The translations under genes and the position numbers were made by a program. From Tulasnella sp. 424 (Eukaryota; Basidiomycota; Agaricomycetes; Cantharellales; Tulasnellaceae), in NCBI GenBank assembly GCA_019633425.1, contig WSUB01000112.1:62001-126000 (forward strand): DNA of 64,000 nucleotides, in the 5' to 3' direction. The notes below the pieces were generated by a model. That model was not told the origin of the DNA and ran no database searches. It saw only the letters and a list, made by a program, of their open reading frames with translations. Positions 34,376-47,587 of this stretch are shown here, in pieces (the first letter of the stretch is position 1; every line of letters starts with the position of its first letter).

Positions 34376-37300
34376 TGAACAATGATGATATTACCGGGGA
34401 TTTCTTGTCAATGGCTATATTCTCGCTTCCCCGACGCCCCTGCTTATTTTTCACCGCTCTATTCCTTTTTTGTCATATGGATTTTGTACACTACAGTACT
34501 TGTGCACTTATTTCTCCCCTTTCTCCCCCATCACATGTATCTCAATTCCCGCATTTTCTCTTCCCTGCATCGCTCACTCTGCTTTCCGTGTTGTCGACCA
34601 GCGCAGCCCCACCCTTCGCCTCCTTGCTTGTTTATTTGGATGTCCCCTAATTTATTATAACATAATGCAATTTGAAAAAAAAATATCGCCTTATGGCCTC
34701 CTTAGGCTTGGCTGGAGTTCGGGAACCTGCAGGATGCGATGAGACTCGAGGTGATGGCAGGTTCAAGACCCAAAGAACAGTATCGTTTGGAATTCGGGCG
34801 CTCAAAGTTAGTCCTTGAGACAGCCCTGGGGCGCACCTGATAAGCCACCGTTCCTGCCGGGTTTCAGCGATTGTTGCTAGGCCGTCTTCTCGGATGAGTG
34901 GAGGCCGCTTGGTGACACAACGTCGGTCTGGGTCTTCCCCTACCCCTTTGATGATGATTAGCATTGGCTCTGATTTCTGTAGAACATTACGCCGTGATTT
35001 CCCCTAACTTATCCGGGGAAGCGTAATCGTCTCTTCTCGGCCGGACGAATGGCCAATGACGGCAACCAGATGATTACGCCCTCGACGACCCTGGCCGTCG
35101 TCACCTGACCCGTTCCTCCGGGTTTGACCATCCTCTAAAGATCAGAACGCTCATTCCAGCCATTCAAAAACACACCTCCGAAGCTCATGTGTGCTTAGCA
35201 ATCAGCTCAGCGCATTCTAAAGCGAAGGTTCTGTGAATCCTCGCTGATTAGCTTGTTACCATCCATCCCGGATCCTCCCATTCTCCTCTTCTGTCTCACA
35301 TCTCCACCACGCGCCACATTCAAAACCCCTCTTTTTTACAGAAACGCCGTATTCGGCATGCACATGCCTCCATCTCACACGCTGGGCACAATATTCGTCT
35401 CCACTCAGCAGTGACCTAAGCCTCCCCCCGGCCCTCCACCAAGGCAGATCGATTATGGAAGGATGCTCATGCATTCTGCTTTCGCCGCCATTTGTCAACG
35501 GGAGCTACGCTTCTAGAGGACCTTTAAATCACCCACTAATACTGGTCCCATGACCTATCAGGAGCACGCGTCGTGATTTGGCCTTGCAGTTGGTCGTGCC
35601 GAGAATCATCGACTCAACCAAACCCGAGATTCACAGAGCGATTAAATACAAGGGTCAACGGTCTCTGTTCGGAGGAAAAACTAAAAGGTCATACGTACGC
35701 ACCTCGACGACCAGGCAACGCGCGGGCGCTGGACTGTCCGTGGATTCCTCCTTCACCCCCTCTCTTCGCCCATTCGCTAACTCGGAGCGCCATCATCCGA
35801 GATATCGCTATGCCATTTCAATTCAGCTTCATACAGCTCCAATGCTCTTCGGCGGAGCTCAAACCAGCTATGCCTACGAAAAGAGAAGTGGGCGATTTCC
35901 ATCCGGACCCGTCCTAATGAATGTGCACGGGTTCGGCATTTGCCTTCCCTCACCGCCGTAACCACTTGAAGTTCTCCGGCCTAGGGACCCTAGAGCCTCC
36001 GCGTTGGCTGTACGATGGCCGAGATCTATGAGTGGAAGGGGGCTCTAGTTCGACTTAGTACCGAGTATACACCTTCTCGTCCAATTATCAAGCTACTTGG
36101 AACCTGTGTCCCTCTAAAAGACGCATACACTGGGCGCGACTCGTTTTGACCGCTGAAATCTTGCGCTCGGCTACCCTGTTCCAGTGAAGCATCTATAGCG
36201 AGTTTCCATCTGGCGTCCAATAGTCGCGACCCGTGTTCCAATGTTTAACATAAGTGCCCACGGCCGTGAACACGCCTTGTGCCTCGTTCTGCTGCTACGG
36301 CTTTGGAATACCGTCTCTCTCTTGCGCAATTTGGGACACCTCCTTTGCCCGAGTTCAACGCCGACTTTCCTGGAGATTAAAATACCGCGGCAAGTTCCTC
36401 TGCTTCCCGAGCCGACGTCGGCGGTTCCACCCACTCGTTTGTGCCACTTCAATGCGTTTGCGGCTGGCAACCTTTCCTCGTACTCACATCGTCACGCCTT
36501 TTAACTATATTTGTCTAAAGGGCCGAGCAAAGCCGCTGCGAAACCCTCCTGGTCCTTTTGATTATCCTATCCTATTCCCCGTCGTCACTTCCGTTGCGAT
36601 GGACGCTTGCCGATATCGTGACGATTAGCCAGGAAACAATTCAACCCCCCCCCCCCCCCGAGGCGCGGCTTCAATGATATTCTTGGTCTTTTCGAGCTTT
36701 ACTTAGTCTCGGTACGACGTCACCATCCGCCAAATCAGGGACTTCCAATCATCTTGAAGCGGCTTTTGTAGACAGATGGATCCAAATCTGCAACATTCAG
36801 GACCGAGGTAGGCTTGCCAATCTCGAAGAACAGAAGAAAGGGTTGTGAGAGTCTCGAGCCGGGGCCGAAAGTTAGGGAAAGCGTCCTCTGTTTATTACGT
36901 TGCTACATAGCATAGTCCCACATGCCGAACCGTGAGCGAGCCTTCACGGCATTTCGGGAGCTATTAACTTCCCGACGGTTTGGCCTCGAAACTTCCCCAT
37001 TCGGGCTGGAGCCGGGCAAGATATAACGTATGAGGTCTAAATAAAGAACCCGATTCTAATGAACACGGCCGCGTCGCAAGGACCGCATCGCCGCGCTCCC
37101 CGATCCCTTTGACATCGAAGTGGTGTCTTACCCTCGAACACGTTGCTAGACGTAAAGTGTGTAATGGACATGGCATAATTATTTGGATGCCCCTTCGTAC
37201 GTTCGGCTCTTTATCCTTTTCCATCCTATCTGGGCCGACGTTGGGCTTCGAATTCGGTTGTCACCCTATTCTCGCATTATCGATCTTCCTTGGCCGAAAT

Positions 37301-38034
37301 GCCATAACCTCGTCGTAAGAAAACATTCTTTCGGCAAAGTGTTCGTTGGTTTGAGTTGGGCAATACGGGAATTAGGGTCGAACCTCGAGATGTTGGTAGT
37401 TGAAGCGGCCCCTGCAATTACAGGAGTCCGTCGATAAAGACTACTCTCTCCATTAGAGGCTAGGCCATCAACTTGCATCGCGGCCAGCGAGTTATATCAC
37501 ACCCTTTTAGTTTCGGGTTCACGTTTTACCAACTAACAATAGCTCAACGCTCTTTCAGTCTCGGTGTTCCTGAATAGCTTGAATGTCTTGTCTTGGTCGT
37601 GTTTGTTTCGGGAGGGACTCTGTCTTATATAAGTAGGCGTGACAAAAACGCGGCAATTTTTTTCGTGGGACCTGGATAACCCTGAGCGTTACGTACCGGT
37701 TGACCGGCGACCCGGGAATTCGGCTCCGATGCAGGATGACGAGTACCTGGGACATCTGTCCATCCGGCCGCACGATTCGAAGCAAGGATCAGCACCCGTA
37801 AATCACAGCATTGTCCGCACCTCTTCGGCTCATCTTATACCCTTCTTGCCCCTCGTCTTGATCTCATCCCCCGACCCGTCACTCATCCCCCTCCCCGGGC
37901 AAAAAAAGTCGTCCTCAACCAACTTTCTGCTTCTAAAAGCACTCTTCTACAAAATCTTGACACATCCGGGAGCTTCGCGCATTTTTTGCAGTTGGGCCCT
38001 GCTTTTTTACGTACGAAGCTCACGTCACAGACGC
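34376..38034. other. 3.6-kb intergenic gap inside the array
   Basis: No gene recognised on either strand. It contains pyrimidine-rich 3' sequence after D2, an 11-14 base C run at about 36646, and unspliced frames of 80-125 codons without features (for example 35578-35961 and 36254-36628). I see no DUF6533 remnant. The last few hundred bases should be the D3 promoter. Confidence 0.45.
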
Positions 38035-40367
38035 ATGTCGGGTTTTGGCCCTCCCAAAACCATTTGGGAACTGTCGCCTGACGAGTTGGAAGTGCTCAAA
38101 TATGACGTGACGGGTTACCTAGATGGATTACGGGCTACCCATTTTACCTTCAGTGCGTGTTGTTCATCTTCCCCTTCTGCGGGCTGCCCCTTCCGGGCCC
38201 CGCCGAATGTATGTACCTTATTGAGATCTTTCTTTCTGAATATCAAAAGTCATCTTTACTACACTCTTGATATGGGACATTATCACTACTTGGGATCGAG
38301 AATCGCACTATGTCTGGAAATCAAGATGGTCATTCGCTAAATTCATTTTCCTGCTCAATCGGTACTTGGGTCCTACAATGTTCCTGTGAGTAGAGCGATC
38401 TGTCCTTTCCTTACTCCTGCTCTTCTCGCTCATGGCGCGTCCCTTGTATGTGTGAGGCCTTACTTTTCTGGTGCCAATGCTGACGATTGTGCCTTTACTT
38501 TCCGATGAAATGCACCAGATCCGAAGGAGTCTGTGAGTCCATTTCCCTCCACCTTCCGAACCAAGCCCTCTCTCTTACTCATTCCATTTCCACAGTGTTG
38601 TTTTGGACTCCTCATAATCTCCAGGAGTGAGTGGGGTCGTTTATGTGTTACCCTCTCCCTCTTTTCCCGCTCGCTAACTGGAACTACAATACACAGGTGC
38701 ATTGCGCTTAGTTGGACTTGGATCGGTCTCGGTGCGCTAACAGGGACGATCGTCTCGTCCGTTCTGGCCACACGTGTATGGGCGTTGTACGAGCGGGATC
38801 GTCGAGTGCTGGCGGCCCTCATCATCGGTTTCTTTGCATGCTTCGGTCCCGGGTGGGCTCTAGCCTTCCTATACGGTGATCACTACGTCGACCCCGCACA
38901 GCTCCGCATCCTCGGAAATGTCTTCACTTACATCGGAGGCGTAACGATGCAAGATGGTTACGACGCGTTGGACTGGCGGTTGAAGAAATGCTACAAGTTA
39001 CCTTTCCCAAAAATCTCCTTTAGTATCATGGTGGGGGCTCTTCTGTACGAAAGTAAGTTCTACTAGACTCTTCGGATTTTCTTGGAGACGACTCATCCCC
39101 CTTCTTCTTTTCCCTCTCTTTCCCTTTGTTTTCTAGCCGGGTTATTCACGGCGTTGATCTGGAAAATGTACAGGGACCAAAAATTGACGCGAATCATCGA
39201 AGCGTTTTATCGAGAGTACGTCCGTGTAGGATCTGAATCCCTCTGCACCTTTATTTAAACGAGTTCTCTGAAATGACAGCGGAATTGTTTACTACGTCAT
39301 TATATTCTGTAAGTCGGAGTAAATGTCGCCTTACTGGGCGATTCGCTGACATTTTCTGCATTGCTACTACAGGCAATTACGCAATCGTCCTAGGAACTGG
39401 CTTTGCCGGGAACGACTCACGCACGCAAGGCTTTGTTTCGTGAGTCTCTCTTCGTTCCCTTTACAAACTCTCCCTAATAGCCACGTCTTTTCCCCTTCAT
39501 CCTTACCATTTCCTCTGCAGGTCGGCATATTATGTGGGGGTCAAGTCAATGGTGTGCTCTCACATCATCCTACGGCTCCGCTCGTACTTCAGCCTCGGCG
39601 ATCCTATCGTGGACGGTCCTGCAGAGTCGTTCCAATTCGACATCGACGGCGGCAAATTCGTTCAAGATTCGAGCTCGTCGAGCTTCGTCAGCACGATCAT
39701 CCAATTCGCCAAAATGATAAGCTCAACCGCTGGAACGACGTTTGAAATTAAGTCAAACCATCTGTCGAGGGGAGAAGAGCGCGCGACTACGCGGGGCTTG
39801 GAAGGCGTGATGGAGGTGGAGGAGGGTGGTGGTAGGGACAGACCTGCGAGTAGGGAGCTGCCGCGATTCAACTTCACCGTCACTTCCCCGTCACCGAGGG
39901 CTTCGGCCTCGCCAACCAGTCCGCGCCAGAGTCTTGATTGGACGAGCGTTCCCAACACTCGGCGGATAGGTGACCCGACGTTCCCAAGCCGGAGTGATAC
40001 GGTGGTTGGACCCTCTGCGAACCTGTCGTCATCACCGCCGTGGCACGCGAATCGACCAGGATGGCTCAGCAGACGTTCAGGAAGCCCAGACCAGGTTCCA
40101 AGTGGAGTGAACCGCAATTCGGGTTCGTTCAGAACGTCTCTGAACGAGGGGAGAGCGAGGTTATCGGAGGAGCCTCTGGCGATTGTCGAGATGAACGATC
40201 TTAGTCGCGCGTCTCGGGACATTGAAACGGCCAGGAGGACGAAGGTGGACGCAACTTCGCAGGAACCTCAAGAAATACCTCCACGCTTATCAACGTCAAT
40301 TGATACGGGGCAAAGCGGTGTGCATCACCGATATCCGCCTTTGGTTCGGGAGGGTTCTGGGGATTGA
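38035..40367 (+). CDS. DUF6533-type seven-pass membrane protein D3
   Basis: Exons 38035-38152, 38250-38385, 38519-38532 (14 nt), 38596-38626 (31 nt), 38697-39052, 39137-39215, 39280-39308, 39373-39439, 39521-40367; 558 codons in frame. This is the key member for the splice story: its 31-nt exon equals the 29-nt exon plus the 2-nt exon of the paralogues, with GA directly followed by GTGAGT. Protein features: SPDELEVLKYDVTGYLDGLR, DUF6533 core WDIITTWDRESHYVWKSRW, FWTPHNLQECIALSW, RVWALYERDRRVLAALI, and a tail with MVCSHIILRLRSYF, GDPIVDG, SSSFVSTIIQFAKM, QSLDWTS and AIVEMNDL. The tail is rich in Ser, Arg and Pro. Confidence 0.9.
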
Positions 40368-41186
40368 CCCCGATTGGATTGAACTCGGCCCGTCCACGAC
40401 TCCCCCCCCCCCCTCATCTCTGGACCTTCCCGTCACCATTTCTCCAGCAATCAGTCATTCAATCCATGCTATCTCGACGTCTAAGCCTCAGTCATTAATA
40501 TCATTTTATTACCTGTCTTTATTCGTCATTTTCATATCATTGTACTAGTATTTTCTCGAGGCTTAACCTCAACCCACCGACAACGCCCCTCTCATTATCG
40601 TTTCCCTCACTCACTCATGTACAGATAGTATACATCATCTCTCTGCAATCTTTGTCTATCGAGCAACTGGCTCGCTTCCCGGTCATTGGATCCAAATCCT
40701 GCCACGGGGGCAATTGACGGCCCTGTATCTTATATCTCGGTGATAATGGCAACACTCATCGGGGAAAAATAGGAACCCCATGAACATCGCGCAGAAGAGG
40801 CTGGACGCATGGGGTTTCCCGCCGGCTCGAAGATTCGACGAAGACTGAAAGTTCTGTCTTCAAGGTGACCAGGTCGGTTGGCGCGCTCCGAACCCTGGGA
40901 CTTCGTCGCTGTTAGGGTCTCACCGAACGTTCGTGCCGCGTCTTGCCGCAAAACTTCTGTCTCGCGTCGCCCTTGGATTCTTAAGTACCTGATTCTCCAT
41001 GCAGCGCCCTCTTAATGCTCGGATCCTTTTCTTGTGAGCCAGGATTCACCCTTTCCCCCTTCACTTCCTACGTGGAGCCCCCGTCTGCGCCAAGGACAAG
41101 CGCACTCTCTTTCTGTACCCAAAAGACGGTGTCTCTCACAGCATAACGCGTATCTCTCGGACGTTGTGGCTTGATAGTCGAGCATC
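40368..41186. other. Intergenic with duplicated D4 promoter segment
   Basis: 3' flank of D3, then from about 40725 to 41186 the upstream region of D4, which is repeated upstream of D5 from about 44510 (CTCGGTGATAATG, GAAGAGGCTGGACGCATGG, AAGTTCTGT, TCTTGTGAG). D4 and D5 therefore have homologous promoters. Confidence 0.7.
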
Positions 41187-43382
41187 ATGTCTAACTCTGG
41201 AGCAGAATCCACACCGGCCTTTCCCAATATCTTTCAAATGACCCCGGCTGAGATCGATCTTGTTAGGACGGATGCAATCGGGTACTTACAGCGGCTGCGG
41301 GCAGCTCATTTCGGCTTCGGTATGTGCTACACAGAGTCCTCTTTAAACCAGTTAATGCCCACGTCGATCCCGCCAAAGGCAGCCTTTAACGACCAACTGC
41401 GTTCGATAGCGGCCATTACTTCGCTCCTGGTTTGGGATATCCTTATTTCATTTGATCGAGAAATGCACTACGTTTGGAAGGCAAGGTGGACCTTTGCAAA
41501 AGCAATTTTCTTGCTTAATCGATACTTGGCCCCAATCGTCTTCATGTAAGCATATCTCCTTTCCAACCAAAGTTCCCCCGACGAACGGATGCGGATCACT
41601 ATTTGTTTCGACGGCAAGATACTGACGTTGCCAGATTCGTTGTAGAGTTGAGGCTATCTGTAAGATACCCTGTCCTCATTATCGTCTCCAAAGGTCTCTG
41701 ACAGACCGCCTGTCGACGAAAATCGTCAACCTCAACCGTTTTATGCTACAGCCTTATTTTGGACCCCCCGAACTCTCGCGGTACGCTCAATTTTGCTTTT
41801 AGTGTCTAAAATTATATCGTCCTTATTAGTATTGATTCCCCATCCACTAGGAGTAAGCTAACTCATTCCGTATCCTAAATGGCAAAATGGCCCGTAGCTG
41901 ATGAAGAGGTCAAAGTTGCATTAGACTCGCTTGGGTTTGGCTTATTCTTTGCACACTGTCCGCCGTCAACGTTTCTTTCGTGCTTGGGATGAGGCTCTGG
42001 GCACTCTACGAACGCAGCCGACGGGTTCTGATTGCCCTTGGAGTTGGATTCCTGGGCTGTTTCGTTCCAGCTTGGACACTCACGTTCAAAGCAGGAACAG
42101 GTTCCCTTGATTCTGCAGAACTTCGTATCTTTGGCAATGTGTATGCCTACATCATGGGTGTCGATATTCAAGATGGGCCTGAAGCATTAAACTGGCCGTT
42201 GAAGAAATGTTATCGGTTTGAGTATCCCAAGGTTTCCACCAGCATTATTGTGGCGTCTTTTTTGTATGACAGTAAGCAAATAAACCCAGCTTCTTGTTCG
42301 CTGTGTCAATAGTCGTTGACGCTTTTTAGGTGGGATATTTATGGCCATGGTCTGGAAAATGTACAAGGACAAGAAACGGACCAGAGTTATGGAAGCTTTC
42401 TACCGCGAGTGAGTTCCCGAGTTGGATCTTTCAGCGCGTAATGCTCGCTGACCGACAATCGTCGACAGCGGGACCCTGTATTACATTGCCATGTTCTGTA
42501 AGTCTTAACGCATTGCATCGTGATATTATGGAGACGTGATGCGGTGTCGTTAACTCAACTCCTATCTCGGACAGGCAACTATGGAGCGGCATTGGGGATT
42601 GGATTTGCCTTTGACGACGCTGTCGCCCAGGGGTTCCTCACGTGAGCGTCACTCATAAGTCATCGTCTTCTCCAAAGGCTTGACCTTTTGTTAGATCGGC
42701 ATTCTACATCGGCATCAAGTCTTTGATGTGCTCTTATATTCTACTCCGCCTCCGCTCATATTATGGCGAAGGAGATCCGATCGTCGACGGACACATTGGG
42801 ACAGATCACGTCGATGAGGGAGGAAGAGTCATGGACCACAAGAACTCGTCCAGTATGGTCAGCACCATCATCCAATTCGTCCACGTGCTAAGTGGAACCT
42901 CCGGAAATATCGTTGAAATGACTTCGAGGGACTTGGAACGGGAGACACACACGGCGCCACCCATAGGGAATGCATCGGAGGAGAGGACGGTCGATGTCGA
43001 AGGTCCGAATGCAATAATCACGCCAGAACCCACATCAACGCATCCCTTCATCTCACGAACCCGCCTCCAACGGAAGAGTTTGGACTGGACTGACGCCGCT
43101 ACTCCGCTTAGCGAGCGAAGCCTTCGGGCACGAGAGACGCCCCGTAGCCGCAGCAGGGCCGAGAGCACCAGGACTAGTCCCCCTACGGAGCCCCAACGAC
43201 TACCTTCACGATTACCCTTGTATCTTAAGCCATCAAACAACGCAGAAGAATCCTTCGCGATGGTGGAGATGGAGAGCCTCAACGTCGTGCATCCAAGACA
43301 ACCTACGAGAGATACAAAAGGGATATCTGATGACGAAAAAGATGGTGGTGGCGGTGATGTGTCTAGAGGAAAAGTGGGCTAG
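41187..43382 (+). CDS. DUF6533-type seven-pass membrane protein D4
   Basis: Exons 41187-41319, 41410-41545, 41646-41659 (14 nt), 41752-41780 (29 nt), 41851-41852 (2 nt, GA), 41925-42271, 42330-42408, 42469-42497, 42575-42641, 42695-43382; 507 codons in frame. Core motifs are MTPAEIDLVRTDAIGYLQRL, LLVWDILISFDREMHYVWKA, RLWALYERSRRVLIALGVGF and CNYGAALGIGFAFDDAVAQG. The tail has LMCSYILLRLRSYY, GDPIVDG, SSSMVSTIIQFVHVL, KSLDWTD and FAMVEMESL. Intron 1 (41320-41409, 90 nt) is a multiple of three without a stop, so retention would add 30 residues in frame. D4 is a tandem duplicate of D5 (start-to-start 3787 bp). Confidence 0.9.
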
Positions 43383-43637
43383 GAAATCCACTACGGCTCT
43401 TCATCACCCATGTCCTTTTACAGCTAGGGCTAAAACTTAATAGGCGGCTTTCACTTCATGAACGCTCTGACGAGACCCATCATGTTCTGTATCGACGGCT
43501 GTTGTAGCTAGGTTGGATCTCTATCAACGGAAAACGCTCATTTTAAGATAGCCATTCAATCGAAGCTTAATTTTCCATTATATATACATAAGGAAAGCAT
43601 TCAATACATGAAAGGAACCCGTGCAGAAAGACGACCC

Positions 43638-43722
43638 TAAACCCTCTTCAGCAGGTCTCGGCGACGACTTAAACTCGTCCATCTCCAAGTTTGATGGGAC
43701 CTTATTTGAGGCAGAGATCGAT
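43638..43722 (-). pseudogene. Relic of a second D6 gene (C-terminal end)
   Basis: On the minus strand the frame reads NKVPSNLEMDEFKSSPRPAE, matching DKIPTDLEMDDFTSEPSRR at the very end of D6. The 3' flank between D4 and this relic (43430-43637) also matches that between D5 and D6 (47370-47587). The ancestral unit was thus D4/D5-like plus convergent D6-like, duplicated as a pair; here all but the last 85 bases of the D6 copy are gone. Confidence 0.75.
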
Positions 43723-44973
43723 GGAAGGGTGTTCAAGCGGTGTCTTCTATGGGCAGGGCGATGATCAGAAAAGGTGAAAGTAGTTCATATATGGATCATT
43801 GATATCATTTCCACCCAAAGTCCAAAGACTCAACGAGGCAGTCAATGGTGGAGAGGCAAAGAGCTTCGTTGTTCGGGGGAGAGTGGTGGGTAGGTGGTTC
43901 AACCAAATGCCATTACATCGCGGGTTCGGAGCTATGTGAGAATACAACCGAACCAGTTTGTTTGACAAATGAGCAGCGCAAGGTTTAAAATAATTATTTT
44001 CGGTAGGACAGACGCGATTGGTAGTAATGGCTCGAGCCCCAAGGGAGGATCGGGACCGAGGGCTGAGGGCCGAGGGCCGAGGGATCGAGAGGGAATCGGG
44101 ATCGATGGCCGATGAGAAAATCACAAGGTCGGAACCGGAGAAGAGCAAATCGGGTGCCAAGGTTCCCTAGCAATGGACGTCGTTAAAGAAACGGGAGAGT
44201 GTGGACACATATAAGGTAAATGTAGTATCGTGGGTAATAAACTGGGCAAGTCGGGATGCCTGTCATCATCACAATAGCCGTTGCTTGAGCTTTACTAAGT
44301 TCTGTACTCATAGAGCGGAGAAGGTGGAATTCAGGGTCACCGACACCACGCTCGGAACCTTTTCTCGGCTCCGGAGTACCTGCAGGAGCGAACGCGAGCC
44401 AATGAAACGACGTTGCTCCACCTCCGCATCCAACAATTAAACCAGGCCATTCCCTAGCAACACCCGTCGTTAAGGAGGCGGTGCGGCTGTGGATAATATT
44501 AAAAGTAAAATAGGCGCCTTCGTATCTTATCTCGGTGATAATGCACTCATCGGGGAAAATAGGAGCCCCGTGAACTTGGCACAGAAGAGGCTGGACGCAT
44601 GGGTCCTCCACTGGTTCGAAGTTTCGGCGAGGACTTGAAGTTCTGTGTTTCGAGGTTGGTGGCCATCTAGTGGGCGATTCGGAACCCTGGGATTGTCGTC
44701 GCGGTGGCGGACAACAGAGCGGCCAACGTCCTCCCGCGAACCTTCTATTTGACGTCCCTTTACTTCTTGGGTACTTCACCGTCCATGCAGCGCACTCTTA
44801 ATGTGCGGATCTTTTTCTTGTGAGTCGGGACTCACCTTTCCCCCTCACTTCCTCTGTGGCGCCCCCTCATTACCGAGGACAACACACGCTCCGTTTCTGT
44901 ACCCAAGAGACGGCGGACTTCGCAACTTACGTGTATTCATCAGACGCTGTCCTTGATCTGACAGTCGAGCATC
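43723..44973. other. Intergenic, partly unique, partly D5 promoter
   Basis: About 43723-44509 is not recognisable in the D5-D6 interval and seems to have replaced the lost D6 copy. The frame at 43765-44160 (minus, 131 codons) shows no domain. From about 44510 the sequence is the D5 upstream region, homologous to that of D4. Confidence 0.5.
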
Positions 44974-47315
44974 ATGTCTGACTCCGGGGCGGAATCTGCA
45001 CCGACCTTTCCAAATATCTTTCAAATGACTCCGGCTGAAATCGAGGTTGTTAGGACGGACACAATCGAGTACCTACAGAGACTGCGGGCAGCTCATTTTG
45101 GCTTCGGTATGTGCTACACCGAGTCCTCTTTAAACCCGATCTCACCAAGGGGGGCCTTCTATGACCGACTGCGTTTGATAGCGGCTATTGCTTCGCTTCT
45201 GGTTTGGGATATCCTTATTTCATTTGATCGAGAAACGCACTACGTTTGGAAGGCAAAGTGGACTTATGCAAAAGTAGTGTTCCTGCTTAATCGATACTTG
45301 GCCCCAATTGTCTTCATGTAAGTGTACCCTCCTTTCCTACGCCCGACGAACGGAACCGGATGAGTTTCGTTTCGATGGCAAGACATTGACATTACCGCAT
45401 TGGTTGCAGAGTTGAGGCCATCTGTAAGTTATCCTGGCCTATTATCGTCACCATACGTTGCTGATGTATTACCTGTCAACGAAAATCGTCTATCTCGGCT
45501 GTTTTGTGCTACAGCCTTGTTCTGGACCCCTCGAACTCTCTCGGTACGCTCAGATTTACTGTTGGTTTCTAATATTATATTGTCCTTATTCAGTGTTACC
45601 CTCCCATCCACTAGGAGTAAGTTGGCTTCTTCCATATTCGAAATGGCAGAATGAACTCGTAACTAATGAAGACGTCGAAGTTGCATTAGACTGGCTTGGG
45701 TTTGGGTGATTCTTTGCACAGTGTCCGCCGTCAACGTTTCTTTTGTGCTTGGGACTCGGCTCTGGGCGCTCTACGAACGTAGCCGACGTGTTCTCATCGC
45801 GCTTGGAGTTGGATTCCTGGGCTGCTTCGTTCCAGCCTGGACACTCACGTACAATCCAGGAACAAATTCCATCGACTCTACAGAACTTCGTATCTTCAGT
45901 AACGTATATGCCTACGCAACAGGTGTCGTTGTACAAGGCGGGCCTGAAGCGTTGAACTGGCCGTTGAGGAAATGTTATCGGTTTCGGTTTCCCAAGGTTT
46001 CCATGAGCATTCTTGTGGCGTCTTTTTTGTATGAAAGTAAGCATACAAACCCATCTCCTCGTTCGCTGTGCTAATATTAGTTGACGCCTTTAGGTGGGAT
46101 ATTTATTGCCATGGTCTGGACGATGTACAAGGACAAGAAAAAGACCAGAGTTATCGAAGCTTTCTACCGCGAGTGCGTTCCCGAGTTGGATTTTTCAACC
46201 CCATAATACTCACTGACCGATAATCGCCAGCGGGATCCTGTATTTTATTGCCATGTTCTGTAAGTCTTAACGCATTGTATTGTGATCCTATGGAGGCGTG
46301 ATGCGGTGTAGTCAACCCAACTCACGTTTCGGACAGGCAACTATGGGGCGGCCATGGGGATGGGATTTGCCTTTGACGACACTGTCGCCCAAGGGTTCCT
46401 CACGTAAGCGTCACTCATAAATCGTCGTTTTCTCCAAAAGCTTGACCTTTTGTTAGATCGGCATTCTACATCGGCATCAAGTCTTTGATGTGCTCTTATA
46501 TTCTACTCCGCCTCCGCTCATATTATGNNNNNNNNNNNNNNNNNNNNNNNNNNNNNNNNNNNNNNNNNNNNNNNNNNNNNNNNNNNNNNNNNNNNNNNNN
46601 NNNNNNNNNNNNNNNNNNNNNNNNNNTTGTTAGATCGGCATTCTACATCGGCATCAAGTCTTTGATGTGCTCTTATATTCTACTCCGCCTCCGCTCATAT
46701 TATGATGAAGGAGACCCGATTATCGACGGACACTTCGGGACGGATCACGCTGCCGAAGGAGGAAGGGTCAGGGACCACAAGAACTCATCCAGTCGGGTCA
46801 GCACCATCATCCAATTCGCCCACGTGCTAAGTGGAACCTCCGAACACATCGTCGAAATGACTTCGAGGAGCTTGGAACGGGAGAAACACGCGGTGCCACC
46901 CATCGGGAGTGCATCGGTCGAGAGGACGATCGATGCCGGAGGTCCGAATGCAAGGATCACGCCAGAACCCACATCACCATATCCTCCAATCTCACGAACT
47001 CGCCGCCAACGGCCTCGTTTGGACTGGATTGACGGCGCTACTACTCCGCAAAACCTTCGTGAACTAGAGACGCCCCGTAGCCGCAGCCGGGCCGAGACCA
47101 CCAGAACTAGGCCCTCTACGGAGCCCCAACGACTATCCTTACAATTCTTTTTGTATCGCCAACCATCAAACGGCGCAGAGGAATCCTTTGCGATGGTGGA
47201 GATGGATAACCTCGACATCGTACATCCAGGACAACCCACGAGAGATACAAGTAGGATATCCCGTGACGGAAAATCCGGTGGCGGCAGTGATGGGTCTAGA
47301 AGCGAAGTGGGCTAG
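44974..47315 (+). CDS. DUF6533-type seven-pass membrane protein D5 (crossed by assembly gap)
   Basis: Exons 44974-45106, 45182-45317, 45410-45423 (14 nt), 45515-45543 (29 nt), 45615-45616 (2 nt, GA), 45690-46036, 46094-46172, 46231-46259, 46337-46403 and, taken to the right of the gap, 46634-47315; 505 codons in frame. It is the closest paralogue of D4: MTPAEIEVVRTDTIEYLQRL, LLVWDILISFDRETHYVWKA, RLWALYERSRRVLIALGVGF, tail LMCSYILLRLRSYY, GDPIIDG, SSSRVSTIIQFAHVL, RLDWID and FAMVEMDNL. Intron 1 (75 nt) is a multiple of three with no stop, like D4. The gap at 46528-46626 only splits a duplicated contig end, so the gene is probably whole. Confidence 0.88.
46528..46626. other. Assembly gap (99 N) with duplicated edges
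   Basis: The 78 bases before the gap (46450-46527, TTGTTAGATCGGCATTCTAC to TATTATG) recur exactly after it (46627-46704). D4 has this stretch once. As with the gap at 13023, two overlapping contig ends were scaffolded without being merged. Confidence 0.9.
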
Positions 47316-47587
47316 AAAATCTATTGCGACTCTTGTACTTCTCCAGTTACGGCGAGAGCCCTATTAGGTGGCATTCGCCCAATTCCTCAGCGGACACAAA
47401 CTGAACGTTGTGAGGAGATCCTTCGGTGAACGTTACGTATCAACGGTGTCTGTAGTCAGGTTAGCTATATATAGTCGACGGGAAGCGCTCATTTAAGATA
47501 ACCATTCAATCAAAGTTTAACATTCCATGCTATATACATAAGGATATAATTTAATTCATGAAAGAAACCCCATCACAAAGACCAGGC
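47316..47587. other. Convergent 3' interval D5/D6
   Basis: 272 bp between two convergent stop codons, homologous to 43383-43637 downstream of D4. AT-rich elements (CTATATACATAAGGA, ATTTAAGATAACCATTCAAT) are shared and may serve 3' end formation on both strands. Confidence 0.55.

Noticed and set aside
43765..44160. 131-codon minus-strand frame between D4 and D5
   Set aside because: No domain, no splice partner, composition like surrounding non-coding DNA. It sits in the segment that replaced the lost D6 copy.
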